Shown here: one piece after another, positions 11,501-24,471 of the stretch
How positions within the stretch are numbered: position 1 is the first letter of the stretch
Layout: the number at the start of each line of letters is the position of its first letter
Notes under the pieces: model-generated
What the model was told of the DNA's origin: nothing
What the model saw: only the letters and a program-made list of their open reading frames with translations
Database searches by the model: none
Translations under genes and position numbers: made by a program
Source: Shinisaurus crocodilurus
Lineage: Eukaryota; Chordata; Lepidosauria; Squamata; Shinisauridae
DNA: 64,000 nt
Direction: 5' to 3'
Assembly: GCA_021292165.1 (NCBI GenBank)
Contig: CM037877.1
Location: 112,615,289-112,679,288 of the forward strand

Positions 11501-14500
11501 TGCCGAGTTTTCCAGGGAAACCCATGGCACCAGCAAGCACTATTGGTGTGGGTTTGTTTGTTTAATTAATTTTTTATCATGAAATTTCAACAGAACAGAG
11601 GAAAAGAAAAATGTAGCAACATAGATTTGAATACATCAATTTCAATGCATACATATAAAATGAGTGTGTGTATGAAAATACGGCTTTCTAAGAATTATAT
11701 ATAAACTTCAACAAAAGGGCTATTGGGGTTGCACTAGGGAGTTTACAGCAGCGCAACGTCATTTACATTGGCGGTAGTACAGCACTGAATTATATATTGA
11801 TTATATGTAAGCTGCTCCTTGAGGCTTTTTGGCTTTTTTTTTTTTTTGAAGTATAATAATACTTCAAATAGACAGTAAACAAATGATAATACAGTCATGC
11901 CTTGGATTGAGAGCATAATTCGTTCCGGAAAGGTGCTTGTAATCCAAAACACTCTTATATCAAAACAAATCCCCCCAAAAAATTTGTACAGAGATTTTTA
12001 ATTTAAGCCGTACTACAGTACTTGTATTGCAAGACAACGCTTGTATATCAAGTCAAAAAATTTAAATAAATATTAAAAATTCTCAAACCAAGTTACTTGT
12101 AATCCAAGGTATTACTGTACTGTAGCAGGCCCAACACAAATTATTTGTAGCTGTCTACCCAGCCACCCCCACCCCACTGCAAATCTTTGAGATTCCTCAC
12201 CATAGCATTCTCGTTGGGGGAGGGCAGTGTGGAAAATAGGTGTGGGTTTTCCCATAGGTTTGGAGAAAGAAGATCCTTTTTCTTTTAGCTTTTAAAAAGC
12301 CAAATTGAGGCTTGGCCGAGGCACTGATGGCAGTTCGCACGAGGAATGAAACCTAGCCCCCAGACACCCAGCTGCAGCATCATAAACCAGCCTTCCCCCA
12401 TCTGGTGCCCTCAAGATGTTTTGGACTGCCCCTTCCAATGGCCATGCTGGCTGGGAATTATGGGAGTGGCAGTCCAACAGATGATCTGGAGGGTCCCAGG
12501 TTGGGGTTAGCTGCTACTATAAACCAAAGTTTGCTATTTGTCACTGAAAATGCCTTCTTCTTCCTTATCCACCAGCTAAGGACTGAACCAGGCAAGCTAC
12601 TAGGAGCCCAGGCATTGTGTGTGTGCAAGCAATGGCTGCAGGCGCCCGGCAGCAGATCCTGCCTTTTGAGGTAGATTTTAGGCTTTTAAAAAGTCAAGTT
12701 AAGGCTTGGTTGAATGTCACGGGCTACCGCATTTTTTCAAAATGGGACTGCAGTGCCCCTGGGCATGATGGTACATGATAGTGTATTGTCATCATTTGCA
12801 GGGAATTCTCCAAGGGAAAAACAATGACTGCCCCCATGGGATACATATTGTTTCTGCCCTTCTTGGCTTGCTTGATACACCCAAATTCCCTTTCTCAACA
12901 ACAAAGTAGGTCACAAGATGGTTTTAAAAACAGGCTAGGCAAGAAATATCAATACTGTCCATCATTAACATTGTTAATGTTAATTAACACTAAGCCAGTG
13001 TTGGACTGGGACTCGGGAGATCTGGGTTCTAGTCCCCGCTCGGCCATGAAACTCACTGGGTGACTTTGGGCCAGTCACTGACTCTCAGCCTAACCTACCT
13101 CACAGGGTTGTTGTGAGGATAAAACGGAGAGGAGGAGGAGGAGGATTATGTAAGCCGCCTTGGGTTCCTTTCAGGAAAAAAGGCGGGGTATAAATATAAT
13201 AAATAAATAAATAAATTATAACACACTTCATTTACAGTATACAATTTACCCAGTTACATCAAATAATATTCCTGGAGTAACCCTTATGCCCTATTTGGTT
13301 ATTTATATGTGTTGACTTGGCTTTTAAGAGTTTGAATGGTGAAGGCATACCACCCTGAACATGCCCAATCTCATCTGATCTTGGAAGCTAAACAGGGTCA
13401 GGCCTGCTTAGTACTTGGATGGGTGACCGCCTTGGAATACCAGGTGCTGTAGGGAGGGACCATAGCTCAGTGTGACAGAGCACATGCTTTGCATGCAGAA
13501 GGTCCCAGGTTCGATCCCCGGCCTCTCCAGGTAGGGCTAGGAAAGAATCCTGCTTGAAACCCTGGAGAGCCACTGCTGCCAGTCAGTGTCGACAATACTG
13601 GGCTAGAGGGACCAGTGGCCTGACTCAGTATAAGGCAGCTTCCTATGTTCCTAAGGCAATATTTGGGTGAGAGGAGAATTGTATTCAGCTTTTAGGATCT
13701 AAAATGGATCATTTCTTTATCTTGTTGACATCATGCTCAACCTCCATCAGCCCCCACTCCATTCGCAGTTAAAATCGGGAAGGACTTAAAATGCAGCTTA
13801 CCGTTGACGGTCATTGATACATTGTCAAAGTCATGGTGATCCGGCTCATTCCAAGTCTCAAAATTCCACTTAGAAACGTGTCTCAATCCGTACTGCTCTG
13901 GAAAGCAAACTTGCATTAATTATAGTGATATTATACAGTGCTCTTTCATTTGGCCGCAAACAAAAGCCTCAGTTGAAGGACTGCTGTGCCAAACCATCTC
14001 TTGTTTGAGTGGAACAAACTTGTCTTCACATACACTACAAACCCAGGACAGGTGTGCAGTCACAGATAATTATTCTATGGCAGGGACCAGCATTCAGCTG
14101 GATCTTGCTGTAGGGCAAGGATGCTAAAAATTTTCAGCCCGAGGGCCAGATTTCGTTTTGAAGAAGCTCTGGGTTCCATATTCCAGTGGTGGGCAGGGCT
14201 GAAGGCAAAAGGGGCGGGGCTAAAATACCAGCATATTCTAGCTTAAAGCTCTTACTGCCAATAATTAAGCCTCAGGAGAGGCATTTCAACTTTTTAGAAT
14301 GGGAAAAAACGGCAAAACCTGGGAAACTACCAAATGACTGGTGGTCGGGAGGGAAAGGGATGTGGTCATCTGAGTTGCCCCAGCGGGTTGGACTGGTACC
14401 CCAGCAGGGCTAGATTAGGCCTGTGGCCTGAGGTTCTGCACCCCTGCTATACAGCATCCTTAATATACGAGTTGTCCTATATGCTAAAGCCTGGCCTAGG

Positions 14501-17500
14501 GGTTCCATATGCTAAAGTCTGTTGCTTATGGAATTCCCTTCTGATATTCTCTCCACCACCCAACTGCTACCATACACAGTTTAGTAAACTATAAGCCACA
14601 AACCGCCCAAACTGAGGGTCAATTACAAAATGGTTCAATGATTAAAAAAACAAATGAATTTTTCTTTGGACATTGCTTGTAAGATGTTTTGGTGCCAACG
14701 TCGAATTGACAAATGACTTTCTGTAACTCACCTATATATCTCTTGGCCAACTGTGTAATCAAGTTCTTCCACTCTATCACCTGTTTTTTATCTTCAAAGT
14801 CCGTGAAGTATCCTGAAGGACTTCCCATCAATTCGAATCCTTAGTTTAGTACAAACAAACACAGACTGTTCAGTCATGTATTAGGTATGTTTGAGTTCAC
14901 AGTTGCCAAACCTGCTTTAGCACCACTTGGGCACCATACCTCAGGTCCAAGGAACCATGTGAACAGTTCCATGAACCAAAGGGGACTCTGGATGTGTGCA
15001 AGGGGATCATAGAATCATAGAAAAGTAGAGTTGGAAGGGACCTATAAGGCCATCAAGTCCAACCCCCTGCTCAATCCAGGAATCCAAGTCAAAGCATCCC
15101 TGACAGATGGCTGTCCAGCTGCACCTTGAATGACTCCAGAGTGGGAGAGCCCACCACCTCCCTAGGTAGTTGATTCCATTGTCTTATTGCTCTAACAGTC
15201 AGGAAATTTTTCCTGATGTTTAGGTGGAATCTGGGTTCCTGTAACTTGAGCCCATTATTCCGTGTCCTGCAAACTGGGATGGTCGAGAAAAGATCCTGGC
15301 CCTACTCTGTGTGACAACCTTTCAAGTACTTGAAGAGTGCTATCATATCTCCCCTCAGTCTCCTCTTCTGAAGGCTAAACATGCCCTCAGTCTCTCTTCA
15401 TAGGGCCTTGTTTCCAGTACCTTTATCATCTTTGTTGCCCTCCTCTGAACCCTTTCCAGTTTCTCTACATCCTTCTTAAAGTGTGGTGCCCAGAACTGGA
15501 CGCAGTACTCAAGATAAGGCCTAACCAGTGCTGAGTAAAGGGGATGGTGGGATCAAACAGGGGTCTATGGCACCAGGGCCCAGGCAAATACCTTATTCCC
15601 ACTGACAGCTTGCAGATGGAGAAGAGAATTAAAGCACACATGCACACACTTTGTGATAATAGCACAGAGGTGGGTTCGGCAATTCAAATTTGTAAAAGCT
15701 CAAAAAATCCACTGAGCACATCTAAAATGGCCCCTTGGGTCCATATATATAGCTACATGCCACCTTATTACTCTCTCATGTAAACATTTTAAGTTTAGCT
15801 TTTATTCTTGGTGTTCACGTGGTACGAACACCAGGGAGGCCGCAGAGGGCACGCAGTCAATGATCACAGTAATAACAATACTTAGGCCGCAATCCTATAC
15901 ACACTTACCTGGGAGTAAGCTCCACTGAACATAATGACACTTACTTCTAAGTAGACACATATAGGATTGCACTGTTAGAGCTTTACAGAGAGCTTTTCCT
16001 AAGTGCTTTGCATACATTCCCAAAATCCTAACAAAAACTCTGTAGGATACACATACCAGGACAATTATCCTTTTATTACAGATGGGTGGGGGAACTGAAA
16101 GAAAGAGGGAGGGAAAGGGGGGGAAAGAGAGAGAGAGAGAGAGAGAATGACCGGGTTCGCAGGATTACGGAGGGAAATTGAGCCATGGTGGCTCATTTTC
16201 CCTTCCTGTGCATGTCAGTTGTGAGCCGCCTTTTTAGCATAATTACCCTCAATGGGTGTAGGTTGTTGTGACGTCCGAACCTGGCAAAGGTGGGTGGCTA
16301 CAAACCACCCTGAAACCCTAGAACAGTGATGGCGAACCTACGGCATACGTGCCACAGCTGGCACGCAGGGACCTCTCTGTGGGCACTCGAGCCATTGGTC
16401 GCCAGATCGCAAAAAGACCGTCCCCTTCTGCATTCAGCGTCGGGTTTCCATAGTAACTCCTCTCCACTCATTCCTCGCTGGCCTCCACAGGCAGGCACAC
16501 TCCAACATCTCCACCCCCAGAAGCGGACTGCGCAGGCACCCAGCCCTCCTTCTAACTGAACAGACAGCTCAGAAGCACAGCGCGCGCGCGCCCGAATCTT
16601 TGCGTGCCCAGTGAAGAGCCATGCCTTGAGACAGAGCGGGGTGTGATTAGCTAGTGCCCCCTCCTCCTTCCTGCCAAATTTAAGGCACTTTGAAATAAAT
16701 AAGTTGGTTTTGTGTTGCAGTTTGGGCACTCGGGCTCAAAAAGGTTTGCCATCACTGCCCTAGAACAAGCCATGGATTTCAAGGTGGTTTGTAAACCACT
16801 ATAGCCACCCAGCCTTGCCAGGTCTGGACGTCACAACAACCTGCACCCAGCAAGGGTAATTATACTAATTAGGCAGCTCGCCGGCACACTCGGTGAGGGA
16901 AAATAAGCCACTGTGGTTCATTTTCCCTCTGTGATCACAACCTGCCCAGAGTAGTTTGCTATTCATGCCTGAAATGAGAATTTAACTGGGGGCTTCCCAT
17001 TCTTTTTATCAGAACGCAATACTACCACTGCATTTTTTTCTTACTTGCTTTCTGAATATGCCTGTAAGGAATTGAGACAGAAAATAATTTGGTGGGTTTT
17101 TTTTCTTTTTGGTAAAGTGCTAGTAGCGAGGCGCTAATGTGAGATACACATCTGGCAAAGTTTCCAGATGTGTATGACACTAATCAGAAGAGGGGGTGTA
17201 GTTCATTGGAAGAGTACATGCTTTGCATGCAGAAGCTCCCATGTTTGACCCCCAGCATCTCCAGATATGGCTGGGAAAACTCCTGTTCAAAAACCTGGAC
17301 AGCTGCTGCCAGTCAGTGTCAACAATACTGGGCTAGATGGACCAATGGTCTGACTCAGTATAAGGCAACTTCCTGTGTTCCAAAGGCTCATCCACAGTTA
17401 TGTGTCTCAGGCCTAGTGCTCAGTGAGTGGTAAACTTGGGTCTAAACTTTAGAAACTGCAGGTGGGGGCTCACATTCTGGTATGCTCCTCCATATATATT

Positions 17501-20500
17501 TTTGAACCCTTCCACATAAAAAACAAGCTGTCAGGGAGAAGTTTAGGCTAGAACCATTCTTCAGTCAGTTTTTTGTTTTTTTTTAAATGTGGGGAAAACA
17601 CATTTTTTAAAAAGTCAGGTTTTTTTAAATATGGGGAGATATATACCGTACATATTTTTGGTATGGAGTAACATCCAGTCATGCAAGTCCCCACCTTCAG
17701 TCTGAAGTGGTACAGTGCAGACACAAGGTTTACTCACTCAGTGAGAGCTAGAGCTCATTCTTGCCTCTTTTTGGGGATAGTATTATGAAGACATTAATCT
17801 GTGGCCATTTCCTGACTACTTATCGACATGGGTCTTGAGGGCAGTACGAGGGAGCCTCAGCTCTGCACTAAGGCACATGCTTTGCATGGTGAAGATCCCA
17901 CATTCATCTTCTGCCGTCTTCAGTTAAAGGACTTTGGTAGCAGTGGTGGGAAGAACTTTGGCTTGGGAGAGCGCCTGCCAGATGGAGTCGACAGCAGAAG
18001 GCTAGACTTGACCTGACCTGATGTATAATGAGAAATATATGACAACAGGAATAGTGAGGAAAAAGCGCCACATTGAACAAAGTGCAGAGGCAGGGCTCTC
18101 TGACATCAAAGAGCACAACACCTCCAGAGATAAGACATTGCCACAGCAGTTCATGTAAAATCATGCAAAAAGGTTCTCATTCTTTCACAGTTGTCCAACC
18201 TCCATTGATAATACTTCCAGTGATACATAGGGAACAGACTGGGCAGATTACACGTTCCTCCCCACATCTGCCCACAAAAATGAGGTTCTTAGACAATGCC
18301 AAGCGCATTGCACCTCTGTTCTAGGCACAGCATGCAGCCGTGGGATCTCTGCTTCTCACATCAGGATCCTGAGCAAACATGGAAAGCCCACACACTCACT
18401 GTCACTTGAAAAGCTGTTCATGTGACCATGCCTCTTTCTGGTATGAGCTATGGATTTTCTTGGGTTCTGAAGTAAAAGCTGGGAGTAAACTGTTCAATTC
18501 TAACATTATTGCAAAGTCTGCTGAGCCTTGCAACTTTCCCTTGGCCTTGAGGCATGACAAACATTCCATTAGAGTTGGTGTAAGTTTAACTTGAAGTGAA
18601 TTGCAACACTGGCTTGTTAAGTTCCTGTAATTCTTGATGTAAGCAAACCACTGTTCAGAATTCCAAAGATCTTTAGCTAAAAATTGTACAATAGGGCTTG
18701 ATGGGCAGATTTTTAAAAAAGAAAATTCTAGATTAACCTGGATGCAGTTTATTTTCCCAGAGAAGATCCATGAAGTTATCCAGGTTGGTGAAATTGTAGT
18801 GAAGTGTCCCATTTGCCACCCTGAAGAATAAAACAGTATAGATTAGATCCACTGAAAACTAAGTCAATTTCCCATCAAATACTAAGACTATGGGCTGGTT
18901 CAGACATGCATTTTCATCACTTGATGAATGACAACCTGCATGTGCGAATGAGCCATCAGAGCACCAACAACATAGATAGAACTCTCATGTCACCTACACC
19001 ACCTTAAATACAGTATTTTTCTAATGAGTCTGTTCATACAGCCATCTGTTGAGTATTCAAGAAATGTACAGGTATCAACTGTCCCTGAGAAATGCAAAAG
19101 TAGCCACTTAACATGCATCAGTATCTATGCAGTTGTATCATACTGGTGGACTTTCACGTATACAAAGTCAGTTGGGTGTAACTTTTTTATTTTGCTTGCT
19201 CTCTACAGGAACATCAGTCCCTCTTCTTATTATCTTAGAGATACACACACCTTTCCAGATACAAACCCTAAGCTTTCTCTTACTATTTCCATGAACTCAA
19301 AACATCTGCCCCAAGCTTAATGAAGGGTCTTATAGGTAAGCAAAAATCAGGCGATTCAGTGCCCTAGATTTCCAGACCAAGAATGAATTATTATAAGTAT
19401 GGAACTACTTTTGGCTATTAAGCAAAAAGTCAAGTTTCATAGATTTCATAGATCACAGAGTTGGAAGGAGCCTACAAGGCTATTGAGTCCAACTTCCCTG
19501 CTCAATACAGGAAACTGGAGGAGGGGTCTCCCATCCAAGTAATAACCAGGCTTGACCCTGCTTAGCTTTCCACGCTCAGACAAGCTGAACCAGCGTGAGC
19601 CACAGGCGGCAGAGTACACCTTTGGAAAATGCATTTCTGTGCACTTAGGCTAGTTAACTGCATCCCTGCCAGGTGTTCTATTGTGTACTATTGACATTTT
19701 TGCCTGCACAATGAACAAGCATAGGAATAATTAACTATAGTTTGAAGCAACTGAATACAGGACAGACAACATGCTTACTCCGAAATCAAACATTCTTCAG
19801 TTTGTACTGGCAACACAAAGAATATATTGTGAGAAGACTTTCTTACATCATTATTTAGACAAAGGGCTGTAATGTGCAATGGGATTGCAGGCACATTATG
19901 CTTTTGTGCATGTTAGCAACAGTGGGTTAAATCCAGACTTAGTTATGCCTAGAGTAGACCCATAGAAATCAATGGGACAAGTTAATCAAGTCCCGTTGAG
20001 TACTCTAAGCATGACCAAGTCTAGATCCAACCCAACATCTTCTCAATGTAATGGAACTATATATGTGGACCAGCTCACAAATTGTATGTGCCATTTACAG
20101 CACATCCTGTTCCAGCCAGACATGATTCTGTGGGGTGCTGGAAAGCCCCAAATCATACAATAGTGATATGCAAATAGCAAATCAAATCAATAGCAGTAGG
20201 AGGAGGAGGGCTTCCAGGACCTAGGATAACTCCCTCAAAAGGATGAACGTTGCTTCAATGGCCAAACTGAATTTGGTCGGTCAGCCAATTTTATTGCATA
20301 TAACCATAGGTTTTTATGATTTTAGCCAGAAAAGAATCACAATCACACACCCCACACACACATACACAAAGGCTGAACAAACCAATCAAATCAATTCATC
20401 ACAGTGCACAACTTACAGCAACAGTTTTTAGCACCTTTGCTCTATTTATTTTGGAAGCCACTGCGAATAAGGCTACTCAATTAGTTACATAAAGATCCGT

Positions 20501-23500
20501 ATCTACAAGTAGTTTGCACATTTGCTCAACCAAAGTTCTGTCAGACATTCCTCCCAACAAAGGTGCAAGACATCTTTTCCTGGGGCTGGCATGCAGTTCA
20601 CAGAATACATAATGTATAATATCCTCTATTTGTGGAGCCCCACATATACAAAGATGCTGAAATATGGAAACATCTGCATATCTTCTATCCAATTATTCAG
20701 AGGACATAGTCTGGAAGCGCGATTCCGTAAATGCCTTCCTTAGCTCTGAGCGAGTCAAGGAATTAAAATAACAAGAGAGAAATTGCTCATCCTTATAAAG
20801 GTGGTACAACCTGCTAATTCCTGTTTGTTGAATAGTTTTCACATCTTTATTAGCATCCTGCAAGCATAACCCATCTCTAATTTTAACCTTTGATTCACTA
20901 ACATGAAAGGAAGCCAGTGAAAGAGGAAAATGGGCCAGTCTTTCAACAAGGACCAGACCCCAGCAAGCTACCGGTATGTAGCAGTACTGGCCAGTTGAAT
21001 GTTAAAGCCCCTCCTGCTCCTTGAATGACAGCTGGCAGGAACTTAAAAAGTCAGTGCCCTAACTGGGAGCCATGTGCACTCCAGGGTGGCTTGATAGCCT
21101 CTCCAGGCACATTTTATGCAGATTGTACTATATTAAGCAGTGTTGCCAACCAACCTGCATTTTACTGGTCAGATCAGTAAACGATATTCTCTCAGATAAC
21201 CAGTATTAGGGCCTGAAAAGTCAGTCAACTCCAGCTCCTGTCAGGCTCAACTCCCATTTTCCAGTGGCCACCAGCTTTTGTCCCTGGCTCTGCCCACTTG
21301 GCTCTTTCCTAGGTTAGGGCCTGGGCGCCAATATTTTTTTAAATAAGAAGCTGGTCTTTGGCTGAATCAAGCCTCAGGGTTAGAATCAGCAGGTCTTAGG
21401 GCAGAAGGAAGAGGAGATTGCTGTGATAAGCAAGGATCATAATAAGCAGGTAGGTTTTTGCTCGTGCTGTACTGCAACCAGACTGATTGGACAGCTTGTC
21501 CAAGCCACCCACGCCCAAGGCAAGAGCAACCACTTTGACAGCAGGAAGTGCAAGCTAGACACAAAAAGCTAGACCACAATGAATACTTCTTGCACCTGTT
21601 AGCGTTCAAGCATTGTTTTAAAAGTAAGACGTATAGCAAACGTCAAGCTACACAGGAAAGGTCTCGCACATACCGTACATTTAACCTTAAGCTGCAAGGG
21701 GAAGGCTTCGATTTAAATTTCATAGATATTTGCATCATTTCCCCTCTCCCCTTAAAAAGAAGCATGTTCCAGACCACTGAAAGCCAGTAATCTTGTAAAT
21801 CATCATTGTGATATGCCTATGAATAAACAGGGCATATTCAAGATGCGGAACTGAGAGCAAACAATGAGAGCCTTCAAGCTGATAAAACTACGGCCTGCAA
21901 TTTCCCACTTCTCCGTCAGCCTCCCTCTGTTAGCTGTTAGCTCCCCGTGCTCCCCCTCAGCAATGCGTGTGCTGCAGGAATGAGGCTGAGCAAGAGACAG
22001 GCAAAAGAAGAGAGATGCAAACAAAGAAGCATTTGCTCCTGACGGAGGTGAGTGTGTTTTTGAGGACATTAAATGTATTTCATCGTGGCTGAATGTTCCA
22101 AGCCACCGATTACAGTAATTTTCAAAGAGAAAGACAGACAATTGGAAACAAAGCAAATCTGTCTCATAGCCTTTCTAACACACACAAACCTAAAGCAGAT
22201 AACATCCATATTTGGAGGGCACATAACAGAAGGAAGCATCAGGACAATTCAAACTGTGCCACAGGAAACAATGAACTTCACACTGACAGGTTTCGATAGT
22301 AAGCTTATAAAGTAATTCCAGTTTCAACCTGAACATCATTCTGAAATTTTTACTGCAGACTAGCACAGGATCGAGGGAAATGGATACTTCTTCCTCCAGC
22401 TGCATATAATGACACATTATTGTCTAGTAAATTCTATTTTCAGCTTCAGAGATGGGATTTAGGGTATATCAAGAAAAACAGAAAGAGGGGAAAGGGTTAA
22501 ACATTCCCTTTCCCCCAGTGCCACTGCTTTGGTCTAATTTGGAGAGCCAGAATGCTGCGGCATTTACATAAAAACAAAAACATCAGAAGTTTCATGGGAT
22601 ACACACTCACATAGGTACATGGAAACAGATTTTTAGAAATGGGGAACTAAAGTAATTACTAAACATCTATATTTCTTGCAAAGCTCAAATGTATGCAAAT
22701 AAGAACGGTGACAATTCACAATGATAATAAGAGGTGATGACATAATCCTCCTAACTTTGGTATGCTAATTTAGCACCTGTATTATCCATTTAAAATAAAA
22801 TTCCCAAAGTAGGTGTTTAATTAATAACATGCATTAATGAATAAGAGTTGATGATCCATTGTGGGTTTATCAGATATTCTTCAATAATCCAAAGTTTGGA
22901 ATTAGCATTTTTATGGCTGACCTGAGGTGAACTTGTCCTACCCTCTATGACACCATTTCCTATTTAATACTGTCAATCGGCTTGCGTGGCACACAATGGC
23001 AAGTTGAATAGGTGATAAATGTATAAAACTCAGCAGTAGAAAGCATTTTACACAATATTTTGAAAAACAAAAGCAGCCGTGTTTATTTCAATAAGATTGC
23101 AATCCTATGTCAACTTACTAGGAGTAAGTCACACTAAACACAGAGGGACTTACTTCTGAGCAATCATGTGCTGTCAAGAGGCAAAAATGGAAGAGGGACA
23201 TTTGTGACCCCATGTCTGTTTCACTGTATTTTCTGAGCCAGTCCAGTTACTTCTATAACAGGGTTGGGCAAAGAAGATTTGGGTCAGTCCGGTCAGTCAA
23301 ATATTGTCAAATAACAGTCAAGAGCCTAGTCGACCTTCTATCAGGGATGCTGCACAAAGTGGAGAAAGTGGATAGGGAGATATCTTTCTCCCTCTCTCAT
23401 AGTTCCACAAGATGTACTGATGGCCACCACTTGGATGGCTTTAAAAGAGGATTAGACAAATTCATGGGGGATAGGGCTATCAGTGGCTACTAGTTCTGAT

Positions 23501-24429
23501 GGCCATATGCTACCTCCAATATCAGAGGATGTTCCTATGTACACATGGGGAAAATGGTGGGAACATGGGTGGGAGGGTGCTGCTGCACTCATGTCCTTGC
23601 TTGGCAGCTGGTTGGCCACCGTGTGAACAGAATGCTGGACTAGATGGACCCTTGGTCTGATCCAGCATGGCTCTTCTTATGTTCTTACGCTGTAGCATCA
23701 AATTTCCTGCATTGGCAGGGAGTTGGATTAGAGGACCTTCAAAGTCCCTTCCAGCCCTTTGATTTTGAGGATGCAATCCTATGCATGGTTAGACAGAAAA
23801 AAGGTCCTACAATTCCCAGCATTCCCCAGCCAGCCATGATGGCTGTGGAATGCTGGGACTTGTAGGACTTTTTTCTCTCTTCACGCACATAGGATTGTAC
23901 CCTATTTTTTATTTAATTTTTTTTTACAAATTACTTTATTAGAACAAAAAAGAGACTTTAAGCATCAACAGGTCAGATGCTGATGTGAATTACAAAAATA
24001 AATTAGATGTTATTGTGAAACAATAACAGCAACATCTCTGTAATTACTTTATTACATTTATTGCTAAAATGTATATACTGACACTCAGTGGCATCCCCAA
24101 GGCAGCTTCCAAGAGAGTAAAAAAAATATAAATATAAAAACAATAAAGTAGCACAACATGGGAAAAAACCTCCAATCAATAAGAACCCATTGCAGCTTAA
24201 AAGAATTACAAACTTATATGGAGACATGGGAGGTACAAACAGGGACCTTTGCTCTGTGGACTGCTTGTGTTCCTGTTTCAAGAAGCCGATAGTTACAGCA
24301 GGTGGCCATCAGTAGCAGAAGCTTTACTGTGCTGCAAGGTTTGCCCCTGACTGCTGCAGGGCTAGGAGACAAGCGTCCCTGTCTCCTGCCCTTGCTAACA
24401 AATGGAACCATCTATAATAGTAAAAGAGG

Positions 24430-24471
<42 letters not shown>

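Noticed and set aside
10608..11536. Long Ala/Arg/Pro-rich ORFs on both strands and an apparent CpG island
   Set aside because: High GC removes stops in all frames; the ends match dispersed repeats, with no splice or start context.
13343..13454. Functional 5S rRNA gene
   Set aside because: Single copy with CpG decay, no T-run terminator after it, and fused directly to a tRNA-derived SINE.
18402..18812. 136-residue minus-strand ORF overlapping IDUA exon 3
   Set aside because: Wrong frame; the real exon (18738-18820) reads YNFTNLD in another frame with proper splice sites.
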